DNA from: Mesorhizobium huakuii
Lineage (GTDB): Bacteria; Pseudomonadota; Alphaproteobacteria; Rhizobiales; Rhizobiaceae
Assembly (NCBI RefSeq): GCF_030160235.1
Contig: NZ_BSNY01000029.1
Span: 18,859 to 82,858, forward strand
Length of the DNA stretch: 64,000 nucleotides
Reading direction: 5' to 3'
The position numbers and the translations under genes were made by a program. Of this stretch, positions 28,246 through 37,807 are shown in pieces. Positions within the stretch are counted from its first letter, which is position 1. Every line of letters starts with the position of its first letter. The notes under the pieces were generated by a model. The model ran no database searches, was not told where the DNA came from, and worked only from the letters and a program-made list of their open reading frames with translations.

Positions 28246-28791
28246 TACATCTGCTCGCTTTCATCCGCAGGAATTGCACTAACCGATCTTCGTGAGTTAC
28301 TTCATTGCTGTGATGCACGAACAAGGGCAGAGCCAGAGCCCACCATTGCCGATTTCGCCAGATCACAGATCGTCGACTCAACATCCTGGCAATTTCGATA
28401 GCGTCTCGCGCGGATTCCACATTGAGGCTGATCAAACCGCGCTGGCCAAATCCTGCGTTGCAGGTTGCTAATTGCTACGGATGCCGCAAGTTCGCTGCTG
28501 CCCTGCCTTGCCAGCGCAACGTTCTCTCGCGCGAGAACCACCTTCGCGGCGATCCCCTCTGGGAAATACTCAACCGGCGCCGCCGCTGCCGAGGGGCTCG
28601 GCGTCGACCCTTATCACCCTTCGGCTTGGACCCGCCCCCGATCCTCACCAAAAACGGGGGACACGAGTCTAGAGGGACGCCGCATGCACAGTGGAGATAG
28701 GAAAACCTACGATAGTTTGATCCAGAACAAATCGGGCAAGTCTGCAAAATGAGACAAAGGACGCTACGCTGTGGGTGTCGGGGAGGAAACC
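28246..28791. other. Intergenic region between the Lon-like operon and a lipoprotein gene
   Basis: Apart from the possible box at 28422, only short unrecognised frames were found. It may hold promoters for both divergent units. Confidence 0.45.
28422..28435. promoter_or_regulatory. Possible FNR/FixK box upstream of the Lon-like operon
   Basis: TTGAGGCTGATCAA fits TTGA-N6-TCAA. It shares TTGAGGC-x-GATCAAACCG with the box at 35482. The distance to the protease start is 176 bp, longer than elsewhere. Confidence 0.45.
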
Positions 28792-28989
28792 ATGAAAGTT
28801 CTCGCCTTAACATTGGCGGCATGTGTTCTCGCTGGTTGCGTACAACCGAGCTATGTGGCCTTGCCGGGTTATTCATACAAAACCAATCCTCACTGCAAGC
28901 GTCGTGAGCCGCCCTCGAAGTTCGATGAACGCTGCGATTGTCCAAGACTCGGCTTCAAGAATTTCACACCGCCAAAGTGCCCCCTATAA
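28792..28989 (+). CDS. Small lipoprotein
   Basis: A 65-residue protein with a type II signal peptide: MKVLALTLAACVLAGC, with lipobox LAGC and Cys16 as the lipidation site. The mature part is small, with four further cysteines (PHC, RCDC, KC) that could pair or bind metal. ATG follows GGGGAGGAAACC, a strong ribosome-binding site. No family recognised. Confidence 0.7.
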   Translation: MKVLALTLAACVLAGCVQPSYVALPGYSYKTNPHCKRREPPSKFDERCDCPRLGFKNFTPPKCPL

Positions 28990-29011
28990 TCGATCCTTTG
29001 TGTGAGTGCAG

Positions 29012-29230
29012 ATGGTGGCCCGGAGTTTTCTCGCGTCTGTTTCGGCCGACGACCTGAAGATGCTGCACAAGGTCTTTAATCAGCTGCGGGTGGAATTCGG
29101 CTTTGCGCCGAGATCCGGTTCGGCCCAAAGATTGGCGCTCGATCTCATTGAAGAGTTTCAGGCTGGCACCGTTGAAGAAAATCACTTGCGAACAATCCTC
29201 AGGACCGCGCTTCTGGCGGAAGTGATATGA
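29012..29230 (+). CDS. Small conserved-looking hypothetical protein
   Basis: A 72-residue protein, MVARSFLASVSADDLKMLHK and on to LALDLIEEFQAGTVEENHL. It is predicted to be helical. Similar small proteins of unknown function occur in rhizobial stress loci, but I cannot name the family. A GTG two codons upstream could also start it. It lies 22 bp after the lipoprotein gene and may share its mRNA. Confidence 0.5.
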   Translation: MVARSFLASVSADDLKMLHKVFNQLRVEFGFAPRSGSAQRLALDLIEEFQAGTVEENHLRTILRTALLAEVI

Positions 29231-29338
29231 CCAGCGATTAACTGTGAGCAAGACGGCACCTGATCGGCTTGCCTATGTGAGGGCGACGATGCGAGTCGCG
29301 CAGTAGGTGAATCCGTCGCCAGCGTGGTGATGTCGTCA

Positions 29339-29360
29339 GCTAGCTCAGACAGGAGCTAGC
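29339..29360. repeat. Perfect inverted repeat (hairpin)
   Basis: GCTAGCTC and GAGCTAGC flank AGACAG. No T-tract follows, so it is not an obvious terminator. It lies in the 29231-29560 gap, which shows no gene. Confidence 0.45.
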
Positions 29361-29480
29361 AGCCCCGTCGCCGACCGGCAGGGTCAGCAGGAGCAAGCGC
29401 GCCACGGATCGCGAGCCGAGCCGCGGTGATCTCTTTCTCAGTCTGCCCGGCCTCGTCTTCAACGGGAAAGGCGCGAGCGA

Positions 29481-29494
29481 TTGAGTTAAGTCAA
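29481..29494. promoter_or_regulatory. FNR/FixK-like box upstream of the DUF3775-like gene
   Basis: TTGAGTTAAGTCAA fits TTGA-N6-TCAA and is palindromic at its ends. It ends 66 bp before the ATG at 29561. Confidence 0.6.
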
Positions 29495-29560
29495 TGAGGG
29501 ATACCGGCCTGGCGCGGTATCATATTAAAAAGGCTTTGCCTGGCTGCGAGGGAGACAACC

Positions 29561-29977
29561 ATGCTCAAAGCGCTGAACGTCGATCACGCTCGTTTCATTG
29601 GTCTGCTTGCAAGAAGCGCCAGGACACAGCGCGACAGGTTGCTAGGCAACGTGCAGGAGCAGGATCTTGCCGGGCCGGCGCCGGTCCGTGGCGAGCATAA
29701 TCCCACGGCTGAGTTCGGTCTGGAACCGTTTCCTTCGGATAGTTCTCCAACCGTGCTTTTGCGGGAGGCGCTCTCAGACTTGTCCGAAAAATCCCTATGC
29801 GAGCTATATGCCTTGATGCGCGTCGGGCAGGGTCATCTCGCTGCACGAAAATTCTATCGGGGGGTGTCCGAAGCCCAGACCTTAGGTTCTGAGATGGTTG
29901 TGTCCACTCTCATTGAGGATCCCGATCTGCACGATCACATCGCAAAGGCCCTCTTCGCGACCAAGCTCGCATCCTAG
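29561..29977 (+). CDS. DUF3775-like protein
   Basis: A 138-residue protein. Residues about 70-115 read LREALSDLSEKSLCELYALMRVGQGHLAARKF, the same pattern as the DUF3775 core in the gene at 21732. The N-terminal region differs. The function is unknown. ATG at 29561 follows GAGGGAGACAACC. The FNR/FixK-like box upstream has the standard spacing. Confidence 0.65.
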   Translation: MLKALNVDHARFIGLLARSARTQRDRLLGNVQEQDLAGPAPVRGEHNPTAEFGLEPFPSDSSPTVLLREALSDLSEKSLCELYALMRVGQGHLAARKFYRGVSEAQTLGSEMVVSTLIEDPDLHDHIAKALFATKLAS

Positions 29978-30233
29978 CGGCAGCGTCCGGTTTCGGGAAC
30001 GATTCGATTCACGTCACAGCCAGGACCAGGGAGTGATCAACTTCCGGCCTTATGAGTTCCTAGAGAGATGGTCAGCCGTAGTCTCGCGGACCTCTTGATT
30101 GTTCTTTGAGCTGTCTTTGAGGGTCCACTTATTCGGCAGTACCAATTACGCAGAGTGCAAGAGTCCGAAGACGAGGGACTCGATCAAGACCGCGGGTGAG
30201 CCAGCGGTCATCCATCCTAAGATAGAAATGGGT

Positions 30234-30785
30234 TCACGCTGGCATGACGGCGGAGGCGTAGGGGCCTTTCTCCCCTTCATGTTCGGCAAACCGTACTTCG
30301 TTGCCTACTGCGAGGGTCTCCCATTGGCTGTCGGAGGCCATGCTTTCGCGCCGGAAGAAGAATTCGCGCCCATCCGGGCCTGAGATGAATCCGAAACCTT
30401 CCTCGGGCACCAACCTGATGACGGTACCGTGGTGCGTTTCCGGATGCGGTTTGACGCGATGCCCGCTCATTTTGCGCGCGACATCCTCAAGCTGGCGCTG
30501 TGCCGCATTGAAGCTGTCGCGGATCGCGACATAGACGTCCTCATGTGCATGATTTTCTTCCGAATCTCGGCCCACTACGATTTCGCGGCCAGGCACGGTT
30601 ATATCAACCCGAACATGATAGATTTTGCCCCTGTGGCCATGCCGGTGCGGTGCTTCGACCACGATGTTGCAGGATGTTATCCGGTTGTCGAAGCGCGCCA
30701 GCCGCCCAATGCGCTCGCGGATGACTTCCTCCACCGACGGCGACGGTTCCATGCCGCGAAACCGAATCTGTGGTGTGATTTCCAT
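30234..30785 (-). CDS. Ribosome hibernation factor HPF-like domain fused to a cold-shock domain
   Basis: A 183-residue protein. Residues about 1-110 match the S30AE / HPF-RaiA domain: ITPQIRFRGMEPSPSVEEVIRERIGRL, VVEAPHRHGHRGKIYHVRVDI, then VYVAIRDSFNAAQRQLED. Residues about 118-180 are a cold-shock domain: HGTVIRLVPEEGFGFI, FFFRRESM and GNEVRF. HPF proteins inactivate ribosomes; cold-shock domains bind RNA. Its start shares a divergent promoter with the CapA-like gene. The perfect FNR/FixK box ends 60 bp upstream. Confidence 0.88.
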   Translation of the reverse strand: MEITPQIRFRGMEPSPSVEEVIRERIGRLARFDNRITSCNIVVEAPHRHGHRGKIYHVRVDITVPGREIVVGRDSEENHAHEDVYVAIRDSFNAAQRQLEDVARKMSGHRVKPHPETHHGTVIRLVPEEGFGFISGPDGREFFFRRESMASDSQWETLAVGNEVRFAEHEGEKGPYASAVMPA

Positions 30786-30845
30786 GGCTGTCCTCGCATG
30801 AAAAATCCATAGTAATCAGCTTCGGCGCAGAGCCGACCTGATGCA

Positions 30846-30859
30846 TTGATCGGCATCAA
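30846..30859. promoter_or_regulatory. FNR/FixK box in the divergent hpf-capA promoter
   Basis: TTGATCGGCATCAA is a perfect dyad, 60 bp from the hpf start and 70 bp from the capA-like start. It can serve both strands. A 23-bp identical copy of this segment lies at 53281-53303. Confidence 0.88.
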
Positions 30860-30929
30860 TGCGACACACGCAGCCTGATGGCATTCTTTCAAAAAACGCC
30901 GCAATTGCTGGCATCAGGATTGGTATCCG

Positions 30930-32045
30930 ATGAGGCTCTTTCTTTGCGGAGACGTGATGACCGGCCGTGGCATCGACCAGATCCTGCCGCATCCCTGCGA
31001 TCCGACGCTGTATGAGACTCACATGTGGTCCGCGGTCGACTACGTGGCTCTTGCGGAACACAGGGCCGGCGAGATTCCGAGGGCCGTGCCTTTTGACTAC
31101 ATCTGGGGCGATGCCTTGGATGAGATCGATCGGCGAGAACCTGATTTCAGGATCATCAACCTCGAAACGAGCATCACCGCCGACGGCATGCCGGAAGCCA
31201 AGGGGATCAACTATCGAATGCATCCCGATAACCTCGGATGCATCGCGGCTGCAGAAGTCGACTGTTGCGTGCTCGCTAACAACCATGTCGCGGACTGGGG
31301 GGTAGACGGCTTGAAGGACACAGTTGAGGCACTAGATAGAAACGGCATTGCAACGTCAGGCGCCGGGGTAGATGCTGAAGAGGCAGCCCGCCCTGCGGTT
31401 CTCACACTGGCTGCGGGCATGCGGCTCCTGATCTTTTCCTTTGCTTGTCCATCGAGCGGAGTCCCTGTCCAGTGGGCGGCTGAGAAAGGGTGGCCCGGCG
31501 TGAACTTTCTTACGGATTTCAGCCGGAACGCCGTCACAAGGATCGGCCGCAAAATAGGAAGATGGAAGCGTCCAGGTGATCTGGTCCTGATCTCAATCCA
31601 TTGGGGTCTCAATTGGGGATACGAAATCCCCGACGATCATCAAAGTTTCGCCCGCAGTCTCGTCGACAAGGCCGGTGTCGATGTCATCCAAGGGCATTCA
31701 TCGCATCACCCTTTGGCCATCGAAGTCCATGCGGGAAAACCGATCCTCTACGGCTGCGGTGACTTTATCAACGACTATGAGGGTATCGGCGGATACGAAG
31801 CGTTCCGGCCAGACCTTGTGCTCGGCTATTTCCTCGATATCGATGATCGAACCCGCTGCCTGCGAGCCGTCGAGATGGTCCCGTTTCACTCAAGGAAATT
31901 CCGCCTTGAACGCGCGTCCCGCGCAGATGCCGATTGGCTGAGCGGCACCCTTGACCGCGAATGCCGGCGCTTCGGCCATACTGTGCGGCTGACCGAAGAC
32001 GATGCCCTGGCACTGTCATGGTGCGTGCAACACGCAAAGGTCTGA
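30930..32045 (+). CDS. CapA-family (PGA_cap) metallophosphatase-like protein
   Basis: A 371-residue protein of the CapA / poly-gamma-glutamate family, which has a calcineurin-like fold. Metal-site segments are LFLCGDVMTGRG at the N-terminus, IINLETSITADG, ANNHVADWG, SIHWGLNWG and QGHSSHHP. No signal peptide is visible, unlike many CapA proteins, so it may be cytoplasmic. The substrate is unknown. It is divergently transcribed from the hpf gene under the shared FNR/FixK box. Confidence 0.85.
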   Translation: MRLFLCGDVMTGRGIDQILPHPCDPTLYETHMWSAVDYVALAEHRAGEIPRAVPFDYIWGDALDEIDRREPDFRIINLETSITADGMPEAKGINYRMHPDNLGCIAAAEVDCCVLANNHVADWGVDGLKDTVEALDRNGIATSGAGVDAEEAARPAVLTLAAGMRLLIFSFACPSSGVPVQWAAEKGWPGVNFLTDFSRNAVTRIGRKIGRWKRPGDLVLISIHWGLNWGYEIPDDHQSFARSLVDKAGVDVIQGHSSHHPLAIEVHAGKPILYGCGDFINDYEGIGGYEAFRPDLVLGYFLDIDDRTRCLRAVEMVPFHSRKFRLERASRADADWLSGTLDRECRRFGHTVRLTEDDALALSWCVQHAKV

Positions 32046-32281
32046 GGGTCCCTGTTCTTTTCCGGCAATCCCGGGGGCGTTTTCGTCTGTCAGCAACCAC
32101 GCGCAGGCGCTGCGTGTCCCACTCCCGACGGAGAAGCCACGACTGCCGAGTGTCTCATTTTTATACAATCCCGATTGGTCGACTCGCGCGACGGATCGGC
32201 AGCTAGGCAACAGAGCTGACTACGCGATTGCCGCGACGCACATACAGAGACCGATCTCGCCGGCGGCGAGGCGGGAGCCAT

Positions 32282-34327
32282 TCAGGACTCTGGAACGTTC
32301 TCCGCAAGTTCGGCCAGCCAGAGCCTTGCCTGGGCGTCGGACGGCGCACGCCAATCGCCGCGCGGCGATAGCGAGCCGCCAGACGTGATCTTCGGGCCGT
32401 TCGGCAGGGTGGAACGCTTGAACTGGTTGGAGAAGAAGCGTCTGAGGAACACCTCCAGCCAATGACGGATCTCTGCCAGAGAGTAGGCACGGCGATCGGA
32501 CGCCGGCAAGTCGACAGGCCATGCTCCACGTTCGGCGCCGCCCCAGGCGTGGTGTGCGAGGAAGGCGATCTTGGAGGGCCGGAAACCGTAGCGGGTCAGG
32601 TAGAAGAGGTTGAAATCCTGAAGCGCGTAGGGACCGACGATGGACTGGGTCGATTGGATCGTCCCCCCAGCCCCGGCCGGCACCAACTCCGGCGATATCT
32701 CGGTGTCGAGTATGGCGTGGAGCACCCGGGTCGTCCCAGCGCTCACGTCGCCCGAGGCGGCCACGAAGCGGATGAGATGCTGGATCAGGGTCTTGGAAAC
32801 CGACGCGTTGACGTTGTAGTGGGACATATGATCGCCGACACCATAGGTGCACCAGCCAAGTGCGAGCTCGGACAAGTCGCCGGTGCCGACGACGAGCCCG
32901 CCATTTTGGTTGGCGAGGCGGAACAGGTAATCCGTGCGCAACCCGGCCTGCACGTTCTCGAAAGTCACATCAAAGAGCGGCTCGCCTTTGGCGAAGGGGT
33001 GACCGAGATCGGTCAGCATCTGCCGCGCCGCCGGACGGATATCGATCTCCGCACCTGTGACGCCCAGTGCATCGATCAGCGCCCATGCATTCGCCTTGGT
33101 CTTCTCGGACGTTGCAAAGCCGGGCAGCGTATAGGCAAGCACGTTCTTGCGCTGCAGCCCGATCAGGTCCATGGCGCGCGCCGCCACGATCAGCGCCTGC
33201 GTCGAATCAAGCCCGCCCGACACGCCGATGACGGAATGGTTGAGGCCGGTAGCGGAGAGCCGCTTCGCCAGGCCCTGAATCTGGATGTTGTAAGCTTCGT
33301 AGCAATTTTCCCGCAGCCGCGAGGGATCAGCCGGCACGTAGGGAAAACGTTCGATCGTGCGCCGCAGTGGCACCGGTCTGGAGGGCAGGTCGAGGGTGAA
33401 GGAAACGACGCGCCAGATAGGTCCAGCGGCGGCCTCTTCGCGCAAGCAGTCGCCGAAGCTGTTGACGCGCATGCGCTCTTGGCGAATACGGCCGAGGTCG
33501 ATGTCCGCTGTGACGAAGGTGCTGTCGCGCGGAAAGCGCTGCGACTCAGCAAGCAGATCGCCATATTCGAAGATTGCCGCGTGTCCGTCCCATGCGAGAT
33601 CGGTGGTCGATTCTCCCGGGCCGGCGGCGGAATAGGCATAGGCCGCGATCGCCCGCGATGAATGGCTGGTACACAGCAGCCGGCGAGTGTCGGCCTTGCC
33701 GATGGTGATGTTACTGGCGGACAGGTTGAGCAGTACTTCTGCGCCGGCCATCGCCGCGCGCGTCGAGGGCGGCAGCGGGACCCAGATGTCCTCGCATATT
33801 TCGGCGTGGAAGGTGAACGGTACCGAGCCGACGGACCGGAACAGGAGATCGACCCCGAACGGTACGGCTCGGCCCGCAATCGCAATCTCCAGCCCCTCAA
33901 TGCCGGCTCCGGACGTGAAGTGGCGGCGCTCGTAAAATTCGCGATAATTCGGCAGATACGTCTTGGGTACGGCGCCCAGGATCACGCCACGATGGATGGC
34001 GACGGCAGTGTTGTAGAGCCGGCCCTCGCGGCGCTGCGGAGCGCCAATCACCAGCATTGGATAGAGATCGGCAGATGCTTCGGCGAGCCGGCCTATCGCC
34101 CGTTCGACCGCATCGAGCAGCACGTCCTGAAACAACAGGTCATCGATGGCATAGGAAGAAATCCCAAGCTCGGGGAACAGCATGAGTGCCACGTCATCGG
34201 CGTCACCCAACCTGGCCAAGCGAAGGGTTTCCTCGACAGCGAAGTCCGGATCCGCAACTTGCGCACGCGGCACACAGGAGGCGATACGCAGGAATTCATG
34301 GCTGTAGAGGGATGCGAATTGGCTCAT
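32282..34327 (-). CDS. nadE: Glutamine-dependent NAD+ synthetase
   Basis: A 681-residue two-domain enzyme. The N-terminal glutaminase (nitrilase fold) has the triad Glu53 (FPELG), Lys122 (VPKTYLPNY) and Cys178 (HAEICEDIW). The C-terminal synthetase has the PP-loop [11 protein letters not shown] and the later [20 protein letters not shown]. It amidates nicotinate adenine dinucleotide, the last step of NAD synthesis. The start [14 protein letters not shown] is typical of the family and has GAGG upstream; the frame stays open to 34387. No FNR box was seen. A fragment of a second copy lies at 102-175. Confidence 0.95.
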   Translation of the reverse strand: MSQFASLYSHEFLRIASCVPRAQVADPDFAVEETLRLARLGDADDVALMLFPELGISSYAIDDLLFQDVLLDAVERAIGRLAEASADLYPMLVIGAPQRREGRLYNTAVAIHRGVILGAVPKTYLPNYREFYERRHFTSGAGIEGLEIAIAGRAVPFGVDLLFRSVGSVPFTFHAEICEDIWVPLPPSTRAAMAGAEVLLNLSASNITIGKADTRRLLCTSHSSRAIAAYAYSAAGPGESTTDLAWDGHAAIFEYGDLLAESQRFPRDSTFVTADIDLGRIRQERMRVNSFGDCLREEAAAGPIWRVVSFTLDLPSRPVPLRRTIERFPYVPADPSRLRENCYEAYNIQIQGLAKRLSATGLNHSVIGVSGGLDSTQALIVAARAMDLIGLQRKNVLAYTLPGFATSEKTKANAWALIDALGVTGAEIDIRPAARQMLTDLGHPFAKGEPLFDVTFENVQAGLRTDYLFRLANQNGGLVVGTGDLSELALGWCTYGVGDHMSHYNVNASVSKTLIQHLIRFVAASGDVSAGTTRVLHAILDTEISPELVPAGAGGTIQSTQSIVGPYALQDFNLFYLTRYGFRPSKIAFLAHHAWGGAERGAWPVDLPASDRRAYSLAEIRHWLEVFLRRFFSNQFKRSTLPNGPKITSGGSLSPRGDWRAPSDAQARLWLAELAENVPES

Positions 34328-34651
34328 TGCCTCGCTGGTCCAACTGGCTGACATGGATACTTGTCCATATTTCGCGGGCGCGGGCAACTTGCCACCAGCA
34401 AGGACGACGGCTTGCCCGCGTGGATGCAGGATGGTGGCGCATCAAGGCGCCCGATGTTTCGCCTGTTTGCCGAAGCTTGATAATGAACCCCAGGGGGAAC
34501 TGTTGGATCCCTTCCGGACACGCGCTGTGCAGCACAGCGTGACCACAGCGTAGAAGAGCTCATCGGAGCCGCTATTCTGGCGCCAATCGCCATAAACCGT
34601 AGCAATCCACGCCGGGGCGTCACTCGGCCATTTGCGGCACCAATTGCGAAT

Positions 34652-35410
34652 TTAGTGCGAGACGAAGACCGGCAGCGAGAATTGCTCGAGTAGGAATTTG
34701 GTCATTCCGCCGAACAAGGCCTCACGGGTTCGCGAATGGCTATATGCGCCGGCCACGATCAAATCGGCGTCCTCCGGCGGCGCGCGAAGCAAACAGCGCC
34801 TCGATTGCCGACAAGTCGCCGCTGTCCGTCCAGCGGTCGGTCTCGGCTTTGACGCCATGGGCAAGCAGATGGTCGCGCAGCAAGTCGATGTCCGTATCCT
34901 TTATCGGCTGGCGGAGCGAACGCGAACACCGTTACCTTGCGCGCCCGGGTCAAAAGGGGCATCGCATCATGCACGGCACGGGCCTTTTGCCCGCCCGGTG
35001 ACCAGGCAATCGCGACTTCTTGTCCAACGGGTCTCGGCCGCCAATCGCGTGGCAGCAGGATCATCGGCACGCCTACCGACGTCAACAAATCGCCGGGCAC
35101 GCCGGGGAGGATCCTCGCGGAGACGTCACGGTAGGGCTGGGTGGCAATCACCAGATCTGCATAAGGCGTAGTAATTCTTCCATTCGCCCGAGTTGCGATC
35201 CGCGACCTTGAAGCGAACGTCGACACCAAATTGGTTGGTGCTCAAGCGATTTCGCGCGTTCAGATCACTCCAGCGAAGGCAGTAGCGGAGTCGACGTCGA
35301 CGCCAGTCAACCTTGCGCCGTGTGCTTTTGCCTGTGACAGGGCAAAATCCACCCGCGCTACGTTGTCGGCGGAACCGTCGAGGAGCACCAAGATATCCTT
35401 GAAGCTCATG
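34652..35410 (-). pseudogene. Universal stress protein, multiply frameshifted
   Basis: Pieces of one Usp protein are spread over all three minus frames. In order: MSFKDILVLLDGSADNVARV; RFKVADRNSGEWKNYYALC; YADLVIATQPYRDVS and MILLPRDWRPRPVGQEVAIA; then DLSAIEALFASRA-like sequence; and finally EDADLIVAGAYSHSRTREAL with the C-terminal FVSH. At least three shifts are needed near 35260, 35160 and 34880. The final glycine-loop region is preserved. An FNR/FixK-like box still lies 71 bp upstream. Confidence 0.8.
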
Positions 35411-35481
35411 TGACGCTCCTTCTTCCGTTTGCCGCCTGTTTCCAGGCACTCCCATCTAAGCGCCACGGGCGCGCCCGCGCA

Positions 35482-35495
35482 TTGAGGCGGATCAA
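35482..35495. promoter_or_regulatory. FNR/FixK-like box upstream of the usp pseudogene
   Basis: TTGAGGCGGATCAA fits TTGA-N6-TCAA and ends 71 bp before the start of the broken usp gene. Confidence 0.6.
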
Positions 35496-35630
35496 ACCGG
35501 CCGCAGCACCTCCCCTGATGCAATCCCGCCAAGACGTCGTTGGGCAGCAGCACGGCGGCAACGCTTGGGCTCACGCGCCGAGGCAGTTGTCATATTTGAT
35601 AATGCATGGGTAGGTGCCGCCCGCCATGTC

Positions 35631-36056
35631 TCATGGCCTGATGGTTATTTCGGTCGCACCCTTGCCGTACAGTCTGACCAGTTCGAAGAGGCGACGTGCG
35701 TTAGCGGGGTGAAGCCGCACGCAACCGTGAGATACGGGACGCCCAAGTTTGCCGACCTCGGTCGTGCCGTGGATGGCATATCCGCCGCGAAAGAAAATCG
35801 AATACGGCATTGGCGATAAATCATACCGCGTGGAAAACCACGTCCTCTCAAGCCTAACCGGGTAAAAGTGCCCGACTGGCGTCCGGTATCCCCGCCGCGC
35901 CGTTGAGACAAGCCAGCTGTAGCGATTTTCGCCGTCCACTTCGACCAGCATTCTTTGCTCTGAAAGGTCGATCACAACTTCGACTTTTGCTGCAAATGCT
36001 TCGGTTGCAGGGAAAAATGCAAACGACAGGATCGCGGTGGCAAACCAAATGCGCAA
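35631..36056 (-). CDS. L,D-transpeptidase (YkuD)
   Basis: A 141-residue periplasmic enzyme. A signal peptide (MRIWFATAILSFAFFPATEAFA) precedes a YkuD domain with catalytic Cys112 in the motif IHGTTEVGKLGRPVSHGCVRL. These enzymes form 3-3 cross-links in peptidoglycan or attach proteins to it, and they strengthen the wall in stationary or stressed cells. The protein is short, only a minimal catalytic domain. An FNR/FixK-like box with one mismatch lies 71 bp upstream. Confidence 0.9.
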   Translation of the reverse strand: MRIWFATAILSFAFFPATEAFAAKVEVVIDLSEQRMLVEVDGENRYSWLVSTARRGYRTPVGHFYPVRLERTWFSTRYDLSPMPYSIFFRGGYAIHGTTEVGKLGRPVSHGCVRLHPANARRLFELVRLYGKGATEITIRP

Positions 36057-36127
36057 TGTCTTTCCTTTGCACAGGACGACACAACCATGGGAACTCTCTT
36101 CCTAGTCATTTTCCTGTGCGAACGATT

Positions 36128-36141
36128 TGATCCACATCACG
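36128..36141. promoter_or_regulatory. FNR/FixK-like box upstream of the L,D-transpeptidase
   Basis: TTGATCCACATCAC matches 13 of the strict positions and ends 71 bp before the start codon. Confidence 0.6.
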
Positions 36142-36429
36142 GCCATGCCCAGAAGCCCGTTTGAACTTGACTTGGGAACACTATGCCAGCTTCGTTTCGT
36201 TTGATTTCGGCTAGTACCGCGGACCTGCGAACGCCTCAATTTGCCCTGACGGTTGCCTCAGTGATCTGAGGATGCCAGCTGAGCAGAATCCCGTGCTAAC
36301 GCCACGAATGTGGCGTTTCGCGAAGGATCCGACCTCGCCTTTGACTCTTGGGGATATCGGCTTGTCGATATTGCCCCAACAAACCCTGCGGACTGGCCTC
36401 CTTGTCGTCGATGATCCAAGTTCGACCGT

Positions 36430-36443
36430 ATGATGCCGATCAA
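36430..36443. promoter_or_regulatory. FNR/FixK-like box upstream of the GT4 gene
   Basis: ATGATGCCGATCAA has one mismatch at the first base. It ends 64 bp before the ATG at 36508. Confidence 0.6.
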
Positions 36444-36507
36444 TGCGGCGATGTATCAGCAGCGATAGGAGGGTCGGCGACAAATCTCCCGGGGACTGCG
36501 GCTTTCG

Positions 36508-37773
36508 ATGAAGATATTGATGCTCACAAATACCTTCACCCCATATATTGGCGGCGTAGCCAATAGTGTCACTTGGCTTGCCGAAAGTTTGCGAGCGGTC
36601 GGCCATCGGGTTCTGATCATCGCGCCCGAGTTTGACGGCGCACCAGAAGATGAAACCGGCGTACTGCGAATTCCGGCCCTCCAGCGCTTCGGAGGCAGCG
36701 ACTTTTCGGTGCCGATCCCGCTCAGTCGTCCGCTCGACGAGGCCCTGGACGTCTTCCAACCCGACATCGTGCATTCCCATCACCCATTCCTTCTGGGCGA
36801 CACGGCTCTCCGCGTATCGGCTACGCGCAACCTGCCGATCATATATACGTACCATACCCGGTACGAACTCTATGGGCATTACGTTTCGCAGGACTCGCCT
36901 GTTCTCAAACGGCTCGTTCTTAGCCTGGCTCTCGGCTACTGCGATCTTTGTGACGCCGTTATCGCACCAAGCCAAAGCATTGCGCAATTTCTCACCGAAC
37001 ATGGCGTCAAAACACCTGTAACCGTGGTTCCCACGGGGATTGATGCTACCCGATTCGACCACGGCGACCGCAAGCGCCTGCGGTCTGCCAGTGGCATTCC
37101 GAGCGATGCCTTTGTTGTTGGTCACGTCGGGCGCCTGGCGCCTGAGAAAAATCTCGAATACCTGACCGAAGCCGTGAAACAATTCCTGACCTCTCACGCA
37201 GGCGCTCATTTCCTTGTTGTAGGCTGCGGAGAGACAATGACGCACATCCAGGACACTTTGACGGGAGCAGGCTTAGGCGGCCGGGTCCATCTGGTGGGCG
37301 CGCTTACGGGAACAGAACTTGCCGACGCATATGCGGCAATGGATGTCTTTGCATTCTCCTCGCATTCCGAAACGCAAGGCCTCGTCCTCGTCGAGGCGAT
37401 GGCGGCTGGTATCCCCGTTGTAGCGCTCGATGCGCCGGGTGCTCGTGAGGTTGTGATCGACAGCCGCAACGGACGGCTCCCTCCAGCCAACTCGCCAGCC
37501 GATCATTTTGCGCATGCGATCCAGTGGGTGGCGGATCGCACTGTCGCCGAACGAACGACGCTACGAGAAGCTGCAATTCAAACGTCGAAGTGCTTTTCCA
37601 GGGATGCAACGACAAAAATGGCGTTGACGCTCTATGCATCCGTGCTGGAGACGCACAGGGCAGCGAGAGCGAGCAAAGACAACAACTGGCAGGCCGCAAA
37701 GCGCGGCCTTGACGAGGAATACAAAATTCTTCGAAACCTCGCGCACGCAATCGGCGATGCTGTCCTGGGATAG
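36508..37773 (+). CDS. Glycosyltransferase family 4
   Basis: A 421-residue GT-B enzyme. It has the N-terminal glycine-rich start LMLTNTFTPYIGGVANSV, the acceptor-domain segment DIVHSHHPFLLG, VTVVPTGIDATRFDH, VGHVGRLAPEKNLEYLTEAV, and the E-x7-E motif SETQGLVLVEAMAAGIPVV. It resembles glycolipid glucosyl/mannosyl transferases that glycosylate diacylglycerol or phosphatidylinositol. The donor and acceptor are not known. A DUF374 acyltransferase-like gene follows after 34 bp, supporting a lipid role. Confidence 0.88.
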   Translation: MKILMLTNTFTPYIGGVANSVTWLAESLRAVGHRVLIIAPEFDGAPEDETGVLRIPALQRFGGSDFSVPIPLSRPLDEALDVFQPDIVHSHHPFLLGDTALRVSATRNLPIIYTYHTRYELYGHYVSQDSPVLKRLVLSLALGYCDLCDAVIAPSQSIAQFLTEHGVKTPVTVVPTGIDATRFDHGDRKRLRSASGIPSDAFVVGHVGRLAPEKNLEYLTEAVKQFLTSHAGAHFLVVGCGETMTHIQDTLTGAGLGGRVHLVGALTGTELADAYAAMDVFAFSSHSETQGLVLVEAMAAGIPVVALDAPGAREVVIDSRNGRLPPANSPADHFAHAIQWVADRTVAERTTLREAAIQTSKCFSRDATTKMALTLYASVLETHRAARASKDNNWQAAKRGLDEEYKILRNLAHAIGDAVLG

Positions 37774-37807
37774 GCGCCGTGATGGCGGGGCGCTGCAGTC
37801 AAAGGCC

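Larger units (their letters stand above)
36057..36507. other. Divergent intergenic region, L,D-transpeptidase / GT4
   Basis: The region holds two FNR/FixK-like boxes, one for each divergent gene. Nothing else was recognised. Confidence 0.6.

Noticed and set aside
30011-30030. Sequence resembling the promoter at 36121 (GAACGATTCGATTCACGTCAC)
   Set aside because: The FNR half-sites are too damaged to call a box, and no gene follows at the usual distance.
32462-33661. 399-codon open frame on the plus strand
   Set aside because: It is wholly antisense to nadE, whose catalytic motifs are intact. No independent evidence supports it.
36211-37245. 344-codon open frame on the minus strand
   Set aside because: It is antisense to the GT4 gene and covers its promoter. 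It has no recognisable domain.
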